Shown: positions 38,950-48,380 of the stretch, in pieces
Layout of the letters: every line of letters starts with the position of its first letter
How positions within the stretch are numbered: the first letter of the stretch is position 1
From: Mycobacterium sp. 852002-50816_SCH5313054-b
Lineage (GTDB): Bacteria > Actinomycetota > Actinomycetes > Mycobacteriales > Mycobacteriaceae
Assembly: GCF_001667185.1 (NCBI RefSeq)
Contig: NZ_LZIC01000027.1
Location: 1 to 64,000, forward strand
DNA: 64,000 nt
Direction: 5' to 3'
Program-made: the position numbers and the translations under genes
The notes under the pieces: generated by a model
Seen by the model: the letters and a program-made list of their open reading frames with translations, nothing else
Told to the model about the DNA's origin: nothing
Databases searched by the model: none

Positions 38950-39563
38950 CCGGACCGGCTCGCCCTTTTCCGCCAGGACCGCAGCAGCGTCACGTTGCCG
39001 CCCTCGAGCTCGTCCTCCAGCACCTCCGCGAAACCGCCGGCGGTCAGCGCGGATTCCAGCGCCTTGTCGGGGTTGCGGGCGAATTCGTCGGGGAACACCC
39101 AGCGCCGGAACGCATAGAAGCGGAACGCCATCTGCAGCAGGTTGCCGATGATGTAGGCCGAGATGAAGTCCGCGATGTTCTCCATGGTCAGCGACACCGT
39201 CGGCACCCGCAGCTGCAGGACGTAGCTCGAGACCCACAGCGGCGCCATGGAGAGCAGCACGCCCACTCCGCTGAAGGCGAAGAACAGCAGCGCCTCGTGG
39301 TGGCGCTCGCGGCCGCCGCGGTCGCGGAAGCTCCACTCCCGGTTCAACACGTAGGACGCGATCACCGCGACGATGCCCGCGATAACCTTGGCGGTGACCG
39401 GCTTGGGCTCGAGAACCGTCAGCTTCAGCGTGTAGAAAATCGCCGAGTCGATGATGAACGTGGTGCCGCCGACGATCGCGAATTTGATCAGCTCGTGATG
39501 GCGCAGCAAATACGGCTGAAAGGCCTCGGGCAGGCGCGAGATTGCGGCATCGGCGAAGGACAC
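38904..39563 (-). CDS. GtrA-like membrane protein (Rv3277-like)
   Basis: A 219-residue protein with four membrane segments in residues 25-145. The GtrA family signature is LIKFAIVGGTTFIIDSAIFY, followed by YVLNREWSFRD and NLLQMAFRFYAFRRWVF. GtrA-like proteins help move polyprenyl-linked sugars across the membrane for cell-surface polysaccharides; in mycobacteria the exact lipid-sugar is not settled. A C-terminal cytosolic tail of about 55 residues is extra. Start GTG 39563. Convergent overlap of 46 bases with the PH-domain gene. Confidence 0.87.
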   Translation of the reverse strand: MSFADAAISRLPEAFQPYLLRHHELIKFAIVGGTTFIIDSAIFYTLKLTVLEPKPVTAKVIAGIVAVIASYVLNREWSFRDRGGRERHHEALLFFAFSGVGVLLSMAPLWVSSYVLQLRVPTVSLTMENIADFISAYIIGNLLQMAFRFYAFRRWVFPDEFARNPDKALESALTAGGFAEVLEDELEGGNVTLLRSWRKRASRSGQLGDSSEPRVSKTS

Positions 39564-39672
39564 AACACGTCAGTGTACGGATGGACTCGAAAACGACGCA
39601 AAATGTTACATAGCGCTTGGGCTTCTCGGCCGGTCACCACGCCGCCACCACGACACCGCGAGCCGTGACACC

Positions 39673-40890
39673 ATGATGGCCGTGCCGCGCAGACGCCTTC
39701 CGTCAGGAACCCCTTCAGTGGCGATGGTCGGCGGCGGTCAGCTCGCGCGCATGACCCACCAGGCCGCGATCGCGCTGGGGCAGACGCTGCGGGTGCTGGC
39801 CACCGCCCCCGACGAATCGGCCGCGCAGGTCAGCCCCGACGTGGTGATCGGTTCGCACACCGATCTCGAGGACCTGCGCCGGGTCGCGGCCGGGGCCGAG
39901 GTGCTGACCTTCGACCACGAGCACGTTCCCACCGAGCTGCTGGAGAAGCTGGTCGCCGAGGGCGTCAACGTCGCGCCGCCGCCGCAGGCCCTGGTGCACG
40001 CCCAGGACAAGCTGGTGATGCGGCGCCGGTTGGAGGCCCTTGGCGCACCCGTGCCGCGCTATGCCGAGATCCGAAGCGTCGACGAGCTCGATGCCTTCGC
40101 GCAGCGGATGGGCGGTCCCGTGGTCGTGAAGGCGGTCCGCGGGGGCTACGACGGGCGCGGCGTGCGGATGGCCCGTGACCCCTCGCACGCCCGCGAAATT
40201 GCCGAGAGCTTCCTGGGCGACGGGGTGCCGGTGATGGCCGAGGAGCAGGTGAACATGCGCCGCGAGCTGTCTGCCCTGGTCGCGCGCTCGCCGTTCGGGC
40301 AGGGCGCCGCCTGGCCGGTCGTGGAGACGGTGCAGCGGGACGGGATCTGCGTGCAGGTGATCGCGCCGGCGCCGGACCTGCCCGACGACGTCGCCTCGGC
40401 CGCCCAGCGGCTGGCGCTGCGGTTGGCCGCCGAGCTGGGCGTCGTCGGTGTGCTGGCGGTCGAGCTATTCGAGACGACGGACGGCGCCCTGCTCGTCAAC
40501 GAGCTCGCGATGCGGCCACACAATTCCGGGCACTGGACCATGGACGGCGCGCGCACCAGCCAGTTCGAACAGCACCTGCGGGCGGTGCTGGACTATCCGC
40601 TCGGCGACACCGACGCCATCGCGCCGGTGACCGTGATGGCCAACGTCCTCGGCGCCCCGCAGCAGCCCGCGATGTCCACTGACGAGCGGCTGCACCACCT
40701 GCTCGCGCGGATGCCCGACGCCCGCGTTCACCTCTATGGCAAGGCCGAACGGCCGGGGCGCAAGGTCGGGCACATCAACTTCCTGGGTGCCGACCCCGCG
40801 GAGCTCCCCAGGCTGCGTCAGCGCGCCGAGCTGGCGGCACACTGGTTGTCACACGGGCAGTGGACGGACGGATGGGACCCACATGATTAG
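39673..40890 (+). CDS. purK: PurK, N5-carboxyaminoimidazole ribonucleotide synthetase
   Basis: A 405-residue ATP-grasp enzyme that makes N5-CAIR from AIR, ATP and bicarbonate in purine synthesis. [20 protein letters not shown] opens the domain; [16 protein letters not shown] is the ATP-binding loop and [18 protein letters not shown] contains the metal ligands. ATG 39673. It overlaps purE by eight bases, so the two consecutive steps are translated together. Confidence 0.95.
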   Translation: MMAVPRRRLPSGTPSVAMVGGGQLARMTHQAAIALGQTLRVLATAPDESAAQVSPDVVIGSHTDLEDLRRVAAGAEVLTFDHEHVPTELLEKLVAEGVNVAPPPQALVHAQDKLVMRRRLEALGAPVPRYAEIRSVDELDAFAQRMGGPVVVKAVRGGYDGRGVRMARDPSHAREIAESFLGDGVPVMAEEQVNMRRELSALVARSPFGQGAAWPVVETVQRDGICVQVIAPAPDLPDDVASAAQRLALRLAAELGVVGVLAVELFETTDGALLVNELAMRPHNSGHWTMDGARTSQFEQHLRAVLDYPLGDTDAIAPVTVMANVLGAPQQPAMSTDERLHHLLARMPDARVHLYGKAERPGRKVGHINFLGADPAELPRLRQRAELAAHWLSHGQWTDGWDPHD

Positions 40891-41398
40891 CAACCCCAGG
40901 GTCGGCGTGATCATGGGCAGTGACAGCGACTGGTCGGTGATGTCCGACGCCGCCGAGGCGCTGGCCGAGTTCGACGTCCCCGCGGAGGTCCGGGTGGTCT
41001 CGGCGCATCGCACGCCCCAGGCGATGTTCGACTACGCCCGCGGCGCGGCCGACCGCGGCCTGCAGGTGATCATCGCCGGCGCCGGGGGCGCCGCCCACCT
41101 GCCCGGGATGGTCGCCTCCGCCACTCCGCTGCCGGTGATCGGGGTGCCGGTGCCGCTGGCCCGCCTGGACGGTTTGGACTCCCTTTTGTCGATCGTGCAG
41201 ATGCCGGCGGGCGTCCCGGTGGCCACGGTTTCCATCGGCGGCGCCCGCAACGCGGGGCTGCTGGCCGTGCGCATCCTGGCGTCCTCCGACCCTGCGCTGC
41301 GGGCCCGGGTGGAGGTGTTTTCCCAGCAACTGGCCGAGACCGTGCGGGACAAGGATGCGGCGCTGCAGCGGCTGCACGGTAAAGTTACCGGCGAGTAG
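40883..41398 (+). CDS. purE: PurE, N5-CAIR mutase
   Basis: A 171-residue enzyme converting N5-CAIR to [24 protein letters not shown] near the N-terminus is the substrate loop; [18 protein letters not shown] carries the catalytic His; [17 protein letters not shown] is the second signature. ATG 40883 lies inside the purK end and gives the usual length. Followed by fadE25 after 15 bases on the same strand. Confidence 0.95.
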   Translation: MISNPRVGVIMGSDSDWSVMSDAAEALAEFDVPAEVRVVSAHRTPQAMFDYARGAADRGLQVIIAGAGGAAHLPGMVASATPLPVIGVPVPLARLDGLDSLLSIVQMPAGVPVATVSIGGARNAGLLAVRILASSDPALRARVEVFSQQLAETVRDKDAALQRLHGKVTGE

Positions 41399-41413
41399 CA
41401 CAGGAGGCTCAAG

Positions 41414-42580
41414 ATGGCTGGATGGGCCGGAAACCCGTCGTTTGATCTGTTCCAATTGCCCGAGGAACACCAGGAGTTGCGGGCGGCGATTCGCGCGCTG
41501 GCGGAGAAGGAGATCGCTCCGCACGCGGCCGACGTCGACGAGAACGCGCGGTTCCCGCGGGAGGCGCTGGAGGCGCTGAACGCCTCGGGGTTCAACGCCG
41601 TGCACGTGCCCGAGGAGTACGGCGGGCAGGGCGCGGATTCGGTGGCGGCGTGCATCGTGATCGAAGAGGTCGCCCGGGTGGACGCCTCGGCGTCGTTGAT
41701 CCCGGCGGTGAACAAGCTGGGCACCATGGGCCTGATCCTGCGGGGTTCCGACGAGCTGAAGAAGCAGGTCCTGCCGTCCATCGCCGAAGGGACCATGGCG
41801 TCCTACGCCTTGAGCGAGCGCGAGGCGGGCAGCGACGCGGGATCGATGCGGACCCGGGCGAAGGCCGATGGCGACGACTGGATCCTCAACGGCGCCAAGT
41901 GCTGGATCACCAACGGCGGCGAGTCGAGCTGGTACACGGTGATGGCGGTGACCGACCAGGACAAGGGCGCCAACGGCATCTCGGCGTTCATGGTGCACCG
42001 CGATGACGAGGGCTTCACCGTCGGACCCAAGGAGCGCAAGCTCGGCATCAAGGGCTCCCCGACCACCGAGTTGTACTTCGAGAACTGCCGCATCCCCGGC
42101 GACCGGATCATCGGCGAGCCGGGCACCGGCTTCAAGACGGCGCTGGCGACGCTGGACCACACCCGCCCCACCATCGGCGCCCAGGCCGTGGGCATCGCCC
42201 AGGGCGCGGTGGACGCCGCGATCGCCTACACCAAGGACCGCAAGCAGTTTGGCGAGTCCATCAGCAGCTTCCAGGCCGTGCAGTTCATGCTGGCCGACAT
42301 GGCGATGAAGGTGGAAGCCGCGCGGATGATGGTGTACCAGGCGGCCGCGCGCGCCGAGCGCGGCGAAACCAACCTCGGCTTCATCTCGGCGGCCTCGAAG
42401 TGCTTCGCCTCCGACGTGGCGATGGAGGTGACCACCGACGCGGTGCAGCTGTTCGGCGGCGCGGGCTACACCACCGACTTCCCGGTCGAGCGGATGATGC
42501 GCGACGCCAAGATCACCCAGATCTACGAGGGCACCAATCAGATTCAGCGCGTGGTGATGTCGCGGGCGCTGTTGCGCTGA
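41414..42580 (+). CDS. fadE25: acyl-CoA dehydrogenase FadE25
   Basis: A 388-residue FAD enzyme introducing the alpha-beta double bond in acyl-CoA beta-oxidation. YALSEREAGSDAGSMRTRA is the first family signature, QLFGGAGYTTDFPVERMMRD the second, and the catalytic Glu is expected in IYEGTNQIQRVVMSR near the C-terminus. ATG 41414 is preceded by AGGAGG-like sequence (CAGGAGGCTCAAG). Probable operon with purK-purE, as in M. tuberculosis. Confidence 0.96.
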   Translation: MAGWAGNPSFDLFQLPEEHQELRAAIRALAEKEIAPHAADVDENARFPREALEALNASGFNAVHVPEEYGGQGADSVAACIVIEEVARVDASASLIPAVNKLGTMGLILRGSDELKKQVLPSIAEGTMASYALSEREAGSDAGSMRTRAKADGDDWILNGAKCWITNGGESSWYTVMAVTDQDKGANGISAFMVHRDDEGFTVGPKERKLGIKGSPTTELYFENCRIPGDRIIGEPGTGFKTALATLDHTRPTIGAQAVGIAQGAVDAAIAYTKDRKQFGESISSFQAVQFMLADMAMKVEAARMMVYQAAARAERGETNLGFISAASKCFASDVAMEVTTDAVQLFGGAGYTTDFPVERMMRDAKITQIYEGTNQIQRVVMSRALLR

Positions 42581-42771
42581 CAACCGCGCCGACGCCCGGT
42601 CCACCCTCGTGGGCGGGACCCTCTTGGGAACTCACAGGCGCACCGAATAGGATCACCGTCGGCAACCGTTTCGAGTGGTAGGGCCGAACCCAGAGTCGGT
42701 AAGCAAGCACCGACCATCCACGACGACCTTCGTTACACAGCAAAGGGTCTTACCGCGGCCAGGGGGTCTCA

Positions 42772-42819
42772 GTGAAGAACGCGGCTACCCAGGTGCATCG
42801 TCGGATGAGCGGGAATTGA
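42772..42819 (+). CDS. possible 15-residue leader peptide coupled to the PP2C gene
   Basis: GTG 42772 follows AGGGGG at 42761-42766 and reads 15 codons (MKNAATQVHRRMSGN) to a TGA whose last base is the A of the next gene's ATG (TGATG). The longer gene lacks its own clear ribosome site, so translation of this peptide may deliver ribosomes to it. Short and without known homologue; it may be chance. Confidence 0.4.
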   Translation: MKNAATQVHRRMSGN

Positions 42820-44009
42820 TGCCCGTGCGTGCCCCAGCCGCCCCGGCCGCGCACTGGCAGTCATTGTCGTTGTTGTTGGTCGAGGACGATCGTGCCGACG
42901 CGGTGCTCGTTGAAGACCTGATCGCGGACGCGGTCGCCGATATCCGGGTGATCTGGGCGCAGTCGATGGCGCACGCGGAACGTGAGCTGGCGGCGGCCCG
43001 GCCCGACTGCGTGCTGCTGGACCTGCACCTGCCCGACGCCAGCGGGATGGACGCGCTGGACCGCATCGCCAAGCGCGACGCCACCGTTCCGATCGTCGTG
43101 CTGACCGGGCTGAACGACGAATACTTCGGGGCGTCCGCCGTCGCGGCCGGGGCGCAGGACTATCTGGTCAAGGGACGCGTCGAGCCCGAAATGCTGCGGC
43201 GCGCGCTGCTTTACGCGATCGAGCGCAAACGGGCCGAACTCATTTCCGCCGACCTGCATGCCAGCCGGCTGCGGGCCCGCGAAAACGCGCTGCTGGAACG
43301 CGGCCTGCTGCCCTCGCCGCTGCTGCTGGAGGAGCCCGGCGTCGACATCGTCGCCCGGTACCGGCCCAGCCGCGAGGGCGCGTTGTTGTGCGGCGACTTC
43401 TACGACGTCGTGCAAACGCCCGACCGGGTGGTGCACGTCCTGATCGGCGACGTCGCCGGGCACGGACCGCACGAGGCGGCCCTGGGCGCGGCGCTGCGCA
43501 TCGCGTTTCGTGCGCTCACCTTCGCCGGCGTGCACGGCGTGGAACTGATGCGGCAGCTCGAACGGGTGCTGCACTCGGAGCGAACCGGGACTGGCATCTT
43601 CGCGACGGTGCTCAGCCTGGCAATCCACCCCGACAGCCCGCGGGTCACGGTGGTGCGCGCCGGTCATCCGGGGATGTTGCTGCAGGACGGCACGGGCGTG
43701 GGATGGGTCGAGCCCCCGGCCGGTCCGGCGCTGGGCCTGCGCGCCGACGACTGGCCGCAGCAGGATCTGGAACTGCCGACGGGCCACGGCCTGCTCCTGC
43801 TGACCGACGGGCTCTTCGAGGGGTATTCGGGCGAGGGCAACCGGCGGCTGGGCGAGGACGGCCTGCTCGAGCTGGCCCGCGGGCACGCGCACCTGCCGGG
43901 CCCGGCGTTCGTCGACGCGTTGATCGACGGCGCCCAGCTGCTCGCCGAGCCGCGCGGCGGGCTCACCGATGACATCGCCGTGCTGCGCGTCGAGCGGACG
44001 ACGGCGTGA
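42819..44009 (+). CDS. response-regulator PP2C (SpoIIE/RsbU-type) phosphatase
   Basis: A 396-residue protein. Residues 15-140 are a receiver domain with acidic pocket LLLVEDDRADA, phosphoacceptor Asp in VLLDLHLPDASGMD and conserved Lys in DYLVKGRVEP. A short helix links it to a PP2C_SIG domain with metal ligands in GALLCGDFYDVV, LIGDVAGHGPHEAAL and DDIAVLRVE. Such enzymes dephosphorylate STAS anti-anti-sigma proteins when the receiver is phosphorylated. ATG 42819 is preferred; the frame stays open upstream to 42675. It overlaps the histidine kinase gene by GTGA. Confidence 0.9.
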   Translation: MPVRAPAAPAAHWQSLSLLLVEDDRADAVLVEDLIADAVADIRVIWAQSMAHAERELAAARPDCVLLDLHLPDASGMDALDRIAKRDATVPIVVLTGLNDEYFGASAVAAGAQDYLVKGRVEPEMLRRALLYAIERKRAELISADLHASRLRARENALLERGLLPSPLLLEEPGVDIVARYRPSREGALLCGDFYDVVQTPDRVVHVLIGDVAGHGPHEAALGAALRIAFRALTFAGVHGVELMRQLERVLHSERTGTGIFATVLSLAIHPDSPRVTVVRAGHPGMLLQDGTGVGWVEPPAGPALGLRADDWPQQDLELPTGHGLLLLTDGLFEGYSGEGNRRLGEDGLLELARGHAHLPGPAFVDALIDGAQLLAEPRGGLTDDIAVLRVERTTA

Positions 44010-45637
44010 GCCCCGCCCGGCGCGCGCCGCGCCTGGCGCAGCTCACCGTGCGCGGCTGGCAGTTCGTGGTGCTGGTCACGATGGGTGTGATGGTGCTCAC
44101 CGGCGCGATCGTCGGGTGGGCGTTGCTGCACCGCACCGACCAGATGTCGAGCGCGGTGATCGACGGCATCGGGCCGGCGCGGGTGGCCGCCGGTCAACTG
44201 CAGGCGGCGCTGCGGGACCAGGAAACGGGGATTCGCGGTTATGTGATCACCGACGATCGCCAGTTCCTCACCCCGTACTACGACGGGCAACACGAGGAGC
44301 AGGCGGCCGCCGAGGCGATCCGGCGCCGGCTGAGCCAGCGCGCCGACCTGATCGCGGATCTCGACGCGATCGAGCAGGCCGCCGCCAAGTGGCGGGCGAC
44401 CTATGCCGAGCCGTCGATCGAGAGCGTGGCCCCGAACGGCCGGAATGTCACGAACCGGCCGGCGGCCGAACGCGGCAAGGCCGAATTTGACCACCTGCGT
44501 GGGCTTTTCGACACGCAAAACGCGAACCTCGCCGCGGCGCGCAACCGCGCGGCCGACGACCTCCGACAGACCGACGCCTGGCGGGACAGGGTGCTGGGGG
44601 CGATGGTGTTGCTGTTCTTCGGCACGGCCGCGGCGCTGGGGCTTTTGACGCGTAATGCGGTCACCCGCCCAATCGCCGCGTTGGCCGCAGCGTGCCGGCG
44701 GATCACGCGGGGCAGCTTCGGCGAGACCATTTCGCCCCCGCGGCAACCCCAAGACATTCGCAACATGGCCATCGACGTGGAGAACATGCGGGAACGGCTC
44801 GTCGAAGAGCTCGAGGTATCCCGTTCGGCCCGAACGCTTCTGGATGAACAGGCCGCCGAGTTGCGGCGCTCGAACGCCGAACTGGAGCAGTTCGCCTACG
44901 TCGCGTCGCACGACCTGCAGGAACCGCTGCGCAAGGTCGCCTCGTTCTGCCAGCTGCTCGAAAAGCGGTACGGCGACCAACTCGACGGCCGCGGAATCGA
45001 ATACATCGGATTCGCCGTCGACGGGGCCAAGCGGATGCAGGTGCTGATCAACGACCTGCTCACCTTCTCGCGCGTCGGCCGGCTGGGCACCTCAGAAACC
45101 GAGGTCGAACTCGACGCGGCGCTGGACGCCGGCGTGGCCAACCTCGCCACCGCGATCGAGGAAGCCGACGCCGAGATTGTGCGGCCGTCCCAGCCCCTCC
45201 CGCAGATCATCGGGGATCCCACGCTGCTGACGATGCTGTGGCAGAACCTGATCGGCAATGCGATCAAGTTCCGGCACAAGGATCGCCGGCCCCGCGTCGT
45301 CATCGACTGCGAACGCCGCGCCGGCGAGCACGGTGACGAGTGGTTATTGTCCGTGTCGGACAACGGCATCGGCATCGCCGCAGAATTCACCGAGAAGATC
45401 TTCGTCATCTTCCAGCGCCTGCATGGCCGCGAGGTCTACTCCGGAACCGGTGTCGGCCTTGCGCTGTGCAAGAAGATCGTCGAGCAGCACGGCGGCACCA
45501 TCTGGGTCGACACGTCCTACCCGGACGGGACCCGATTCCAGTTCACCCTGCCGATCCCCGCGTCGGTGGGTGCGGGCGCGGCTACACCAGTCAGTTCGGA
45601 AGGAACCCACGTTGACATCACCGACGTCAGCCGGTAG
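44006..45637 (+). CDS. CHASE3-HAMP sensor histidine kinase
   Basis: A 543-residue membrane sensor kinase. Membrane helix 1 is at about residues 20-41; the extracytoplasmic CHASE3 region (QAALRDQETGIRGYVITDDR) follows; helix 2 is near residues 195-215; then HAMP, HisKA with ASHDLQEPLRKVASFCQLLE (phytochrome-like H box) and HATPase with NLIGNAIKFRH, DNGIGI and GTGVGLAL. GTG 44006 overlaps the phosphatase stop. The signal is unknown; its output is probably the flanking receivers. Confidence 0.93.
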   Translation: MSPARRAPRLAQLTVRGWQFVVLVTMGVMVLTGAIVGWALLHRTDQMSSAVIDGIGPARVAAGQLQAALRDQETGIRGYVITDDRQFLTPYYDGQHEEQAAAEAIRRRLSQRADLIADLDAIEQAAAKWRATYAEPSIESVAPNGRNVTNRPAAERGKAEFDHLRGLFDTQNANLAAARNRAADDLRQTDAWRDRVLGAMVLLFFGTAAALGLLTRNAVTRPIAALAAACRRITRGSFGETISPPRQPQDIRNMAIDVENMRERLVEELEVSRSARTLLDEQAAELRRSNAELEQFAYVASHDLQEPLRKVASFCQLLEKRYGDQLDGRGIEYIGFAVDGAKRMQVLINDLLTFSRVGRLGTSETEVELDAALDAGVANLATAIEEADAEIVRPSQPLPQIIGDPTLLTMLWQNLIGNAIKFRHKDRRPRVVIDCERRAGEHGDEWLLSVSDNGIGIAAEFTEKIFVIFQRLHGREVYSGTGVGLALCKKIVEQHGGTIWVDTSYPDGTRFQFTLPIPASVGAGAATPVSSEGTHVDITDVSR

Positions 45638-46061
45638 GGCAATCGAGATCCTGCTCGTCGAAGACGACCCGGGCGATGAGCTCATCACCCGAGAGGCGTT
45701 CGAGCACAACAAGCTCAAGAACAACCTGCACGTCGCGCACGACGGGGAGGAGGGCCTGGACTTCCTGTACCGGCGCGGCCAATTCGAGGGTGCGCCGCGG
45801 CCCGACCTGATCCTGCTCGACCTCAACCTGCCTAAATACGACGGCCGGCAGCTGTTGGAGAAGGTCAAGTCCGACCCGGACCTGGCCCGCATCCCGGTCG
45901 TCGTGCTGACGACCTCCTCGGCCGAGGAGGACATCCTGCGCAGCTACGAACTGCACGCCAACGCCTACGTCACCAAGCCGGTCGACCTCGACCAGTTCAT
46001 GAGCGCCGTCCGCCAGATCGACGAGTTCTTCGTTCAGGTGGTGCGGCTTCCGGGCAGGTAA
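45612..46061 (+). CDS. Rcp1-like single-domain response regulator
   Basis: A 149-residue receiver-only protein: EILLVEDDPGDELITREAFE at the start, phosphoacceptor Asp in LILLDLNLPKYDGRQ, VVVLTTSSAEEDI and the Lys in AYVTKPVDLDQF. There is no output domain, as in Rcp1-type partners of phytochrome-like kinases. The TTG at 45612 is chosen because GGAAGGAA lies seven bases upstream; it overlaps the kinase end by 26 bases. Probably a phosphate carrier or competing acceptor within the three-gene module. Confidence 0.88.
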   Translation: MTSPTSAGRAIEILLVEDDPGDELITREAFEHNKLKNNLHVAHDGEEGLDFLYRRGQFEGAPRPDLILLDLNLPKYDGRQLLEKVKSDPDLARIPVVVLTTSSAEEDILRSYELHANAYVTKPVDLDQFMSAVRQIDEFFVQVVRLPGR

Positions 46062-46069
46062 ACCCTGGG

Positions 46070-47263
46070 CTACGAGGCGGTCTCGGGTGCGGTGAGGAAC
46101 TCCCCGTTGTGCTGCCCCGGGGCCGGCGGCGGATCGGTGGCCGCGGCGTCGAAGCTCGAGTAGCGCGCCGGCATGCGGACCACCGTGATCGCCCCCTCGC
46201 CGCCGCCGAGCCGCAGGGCCAGCTCGTTCTCGGCGAACAGCGGGGTGTCGACCACCTGCTTCCAGGTGTAGGCCAGGCAGGCCATCAGGCCGCCCTCCTG
46301 CAGCAGCTCGACCCATTCGGCGGCGGTCTTGGCCGCCAGCGCCGACTCGAGTTCCCCGGTCAGTTCGTGGTAATTCATTGCGCGCGAACGCTGATCGATG
46401 AACCGCTCGTCCCCCATCAAATCCGGGCGCCCGATGATCTGGCACAGCTTCGCCCAGTGCTTGGGCACGTAGGCGCTGATCACCAGGTAGCCGTCCGCGG
46501 CTTTGAAGGCGTCCGACGGCTGGGTGGCGAACCCAACCCCCTTGCGCTTCTTCACTGTTGGCTCGGAGTCGCCCTTGGGCGCCTCGCTCGGCTTGTTCAG
46601 GTGAATCGTGAGCTGGCTGGCCTGCAGTGCGACCGCGACGTCGTACATCGCGACCCGGACAATCTCGGCCACCCCGTGCCGCTCCCGGTTGAGCAGCGCG
46701 GCCAGCACCGCCTGGGCCAGCACGTGGCCGCTAGCGGCGTCGACGAGTTGGAACGGGATGATCTGCGGTTTGCCTGTCGGCGTGGGCATCCCGGTGGTCA
46801 TGCCCGATTCGGCGGCGACCATCAGGTCGACGCCCGGCCTGCTGCCGTGCGGGCCGTTGCCGCCGTAGGCCGACAGGCGCGCGTAGATCAGCCGGGGATT
46901 GCGTGCCCGCAGGTCGTCGGGGCCCAGCCCCAGGCGCTCCATCACGCCGGGGCGAAACCCTTCCAGGACGACGTCGGCGGTGTCGGCCAGCCGCAGTATC
47001 TGCCGCTTGTTGTCGTCGTCGGTCAAATCGACCGCGACCGATTTCTTGCCCCGGTTGTGGGGCCAGAACAGTGTGGGCAGCGGTGGGCGCCCGGGCAGCA
47101 CCACGGTGATCTGCCGGGCCGCCTCCCCGCCGGGCGCCTCGACCTTGATCACCTCGGCGCCCAGGTCGGCCAGCACCTGCCCGGCCAGCGGCCCGGCGAT
47201 GTTCTGGGTGAAGTCGAGCACCCGGTAGCCGTCAAGGGGCTTGGGGGGCTTGGTGTTTGGCAT
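46070..47263 (-). CDS. CaiB/BaiF family III CoA transferase (Rv3272-like)
   Basis: A 397-residue enzyme transferring CoA between carboxylic acids through an aspartyl-CoA intermediate. YRVLDFTQNIAGPLAGQVLA and EVIKVEAPGGEAARQ are the N-terminal signature; SRPGVDLMVAAESGMT holds the catalytic Asp region. The substrate is unknown. ATG 47263. It lies after the signalling operon in convergent orientation, eight bases apart, and follows the methyltransferase gene on its own strand. Confidence 0.9.
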   Translation of the reverse strand: MPNTKPPKPLDGYRVLDFTQNIAGPLAGQVLADLGAEVIKVEAPGGEAARQITVVLPGRPPLPTLFWPHNRGKKSVAVDLTDDDNKRQILRLADTADVVLEGFRPGVMERLGLGPDDLRARNPRLIYARLSAYGGNGPHGSRPGVDLMVAAESGMTTGMPTPTGKPQIIPFQLVDAASGHVLAQAVLAALLNRERHGVAEIVRVAMYDVAVALQASQLTIHLNKPSEAPKGDSEPTVKKRKGVGFATQPSDAFKAADGYLVISAYVPKHWAKLCQIIGRPDLMGDERFIDQRSRAMNYHELTGELESALAAKTAAEWVELLQEGGLMACLAYTWKQVVDTPLFAENELALRLGGGEGAITVVRMPARYSSFDAAATDPPPAPGQHNGEFLTAPETAS

Positions 47264-47275
47264 ATCGGCCTTCCT

Positions 47276-48190
47276 TTAACCCGCCTTGTGCAGCACCGCG
47301 GTGCAGTAGTAGTTCCTGGCGAACGGCGCGGCGGGGCCCTCGGGCTGCAACGGTAATCCGTTGTCGGCCAACAGCTGATTCAGCGGCGTGCGAACCGGCC
47401 GCCAGCCACGCTCGGCCAGGTAGGTCGCCACGTCGTTGCGCTCACCGGGGAAGCCCAGGTCGCCCAGCGCGATGTCGAGGCCGTTCTCCCGCCACTTTTC
47501 GCTCGCGGCGTTGAGCGCATCCCCGCTGACCCCCGTGTTCCAGAACACCTCGGCCACCAGCCGGCTGCCGTCGGCGCTGAGCTCGGTGACCTGAGCCAGC
47601 AGCCGGTCCTGGGCCTCGGCCGGCAGGAACCCGAGCAGCCCCTCGGCGGCCCAGGCGGCCGGCCGGCCGGTGTCGAATCCGGCCTGCCGCAGCGCCGACG
47701 GCCAGTCGTGGCGCAGGTCGATCGGCACGGCCCGCAGCTGGGCCGCGGGCGTGGCGCCGAGCTCGGAGATGGTGGCGGCCTTGAACGCAATGACTTCGGG
47801 TTGGTCGACCTCGAACACCGTCGTGCCCGCCGCCCAGGGCAGCCGGTAGGCGCGGGCGTCCAGACCCGAAGCCAGGATGACGACCTGGCGGATGTCCGCT
47901 TCGCCGGCCTCGGCGAAGAACGCGTCGATGAACCGCGTGCGTGCGGCCATCATGTCGGTCATCCGCTGCATGCCCCACGGGGCGCCGGGAACGTCGACGT
48001 CCGCGGAGCTCAATTCGCCCGCGGCCCACCGGGTCATGAAGTCCACGCCCACGGCCCGCACCAGCGGCTCGGCGAACGGGTCGTCGATCAGCGCGTCCCG
48101 GGTGGCCCGGGCCCGGCCCGCGGCCACCATGGTCGCGGTGGCTCCCACGCTGGTCGCCAGGTCCCAGGTGTCGTCGTCGGTGCGCGCCAT
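47276..48190 (-). CDS. SAM-dependent methyltransferase of the mycobacterial TIGR00027 family
   Basis: A 304-residue protein starting [20 protein letters not shown]. The S-adenosylmethionine-binding motif is [17 protein letters not shown] (about residues 105-121) with VFEVDQPEV as the acidic loop; the [17 protein letters not shown] block is typical of this large mycobacterial family related to leucine carboxyl and O-methyltransferases. The substrate is unknown. At this point M. tuberculosis has, as I recall, an unrelated membrane protein gene (Rv3271c). ATG 48190. Confidence 0.9.
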   Translation of the reverse strand: MARTDDDTWDLATSVGATATMVAAGRARATRDALIDDPFAEPLVRAVGVDFMTRWAAGELSSADVDVPGAPWGMQRMTDMMAARTRFIDAFFAEAGEADIRQVVILASGLDARAYRLPWAAGTTVFEVDQPEVIAFKAATISELGATPAAQLRAVPIDLRHDWPSALRQAGFDTGRPAAWAAEGLLGFLPAEAQDRLLAQVTELSADGSRLVAEVFWNTGVSGDALNAASEKWRENGLDIALGDLGFPGERNDVATYLAERGWRPVRTPLNQLLADNGLPLQPEGPAAPFARNYYCTAVLHKAG

Positions 48191-48380
48191 GTCATCCCTT
48201 CCCCGGTCTGCTCGTTAGCCACCATAACGGTGACCAAAGACCCCGCCTGCGGTGGCGCGACCGATCGGCAGAGTCGAGTCAATGGCCGCGCAAATGTTCA
48301 GGCGTCACGAACTGGAAACCGCGTCGCTGCTGATGTACGTCCGGTCGGGGGATTGCGAGTGATCCCGCCGGGGAAGGTGC

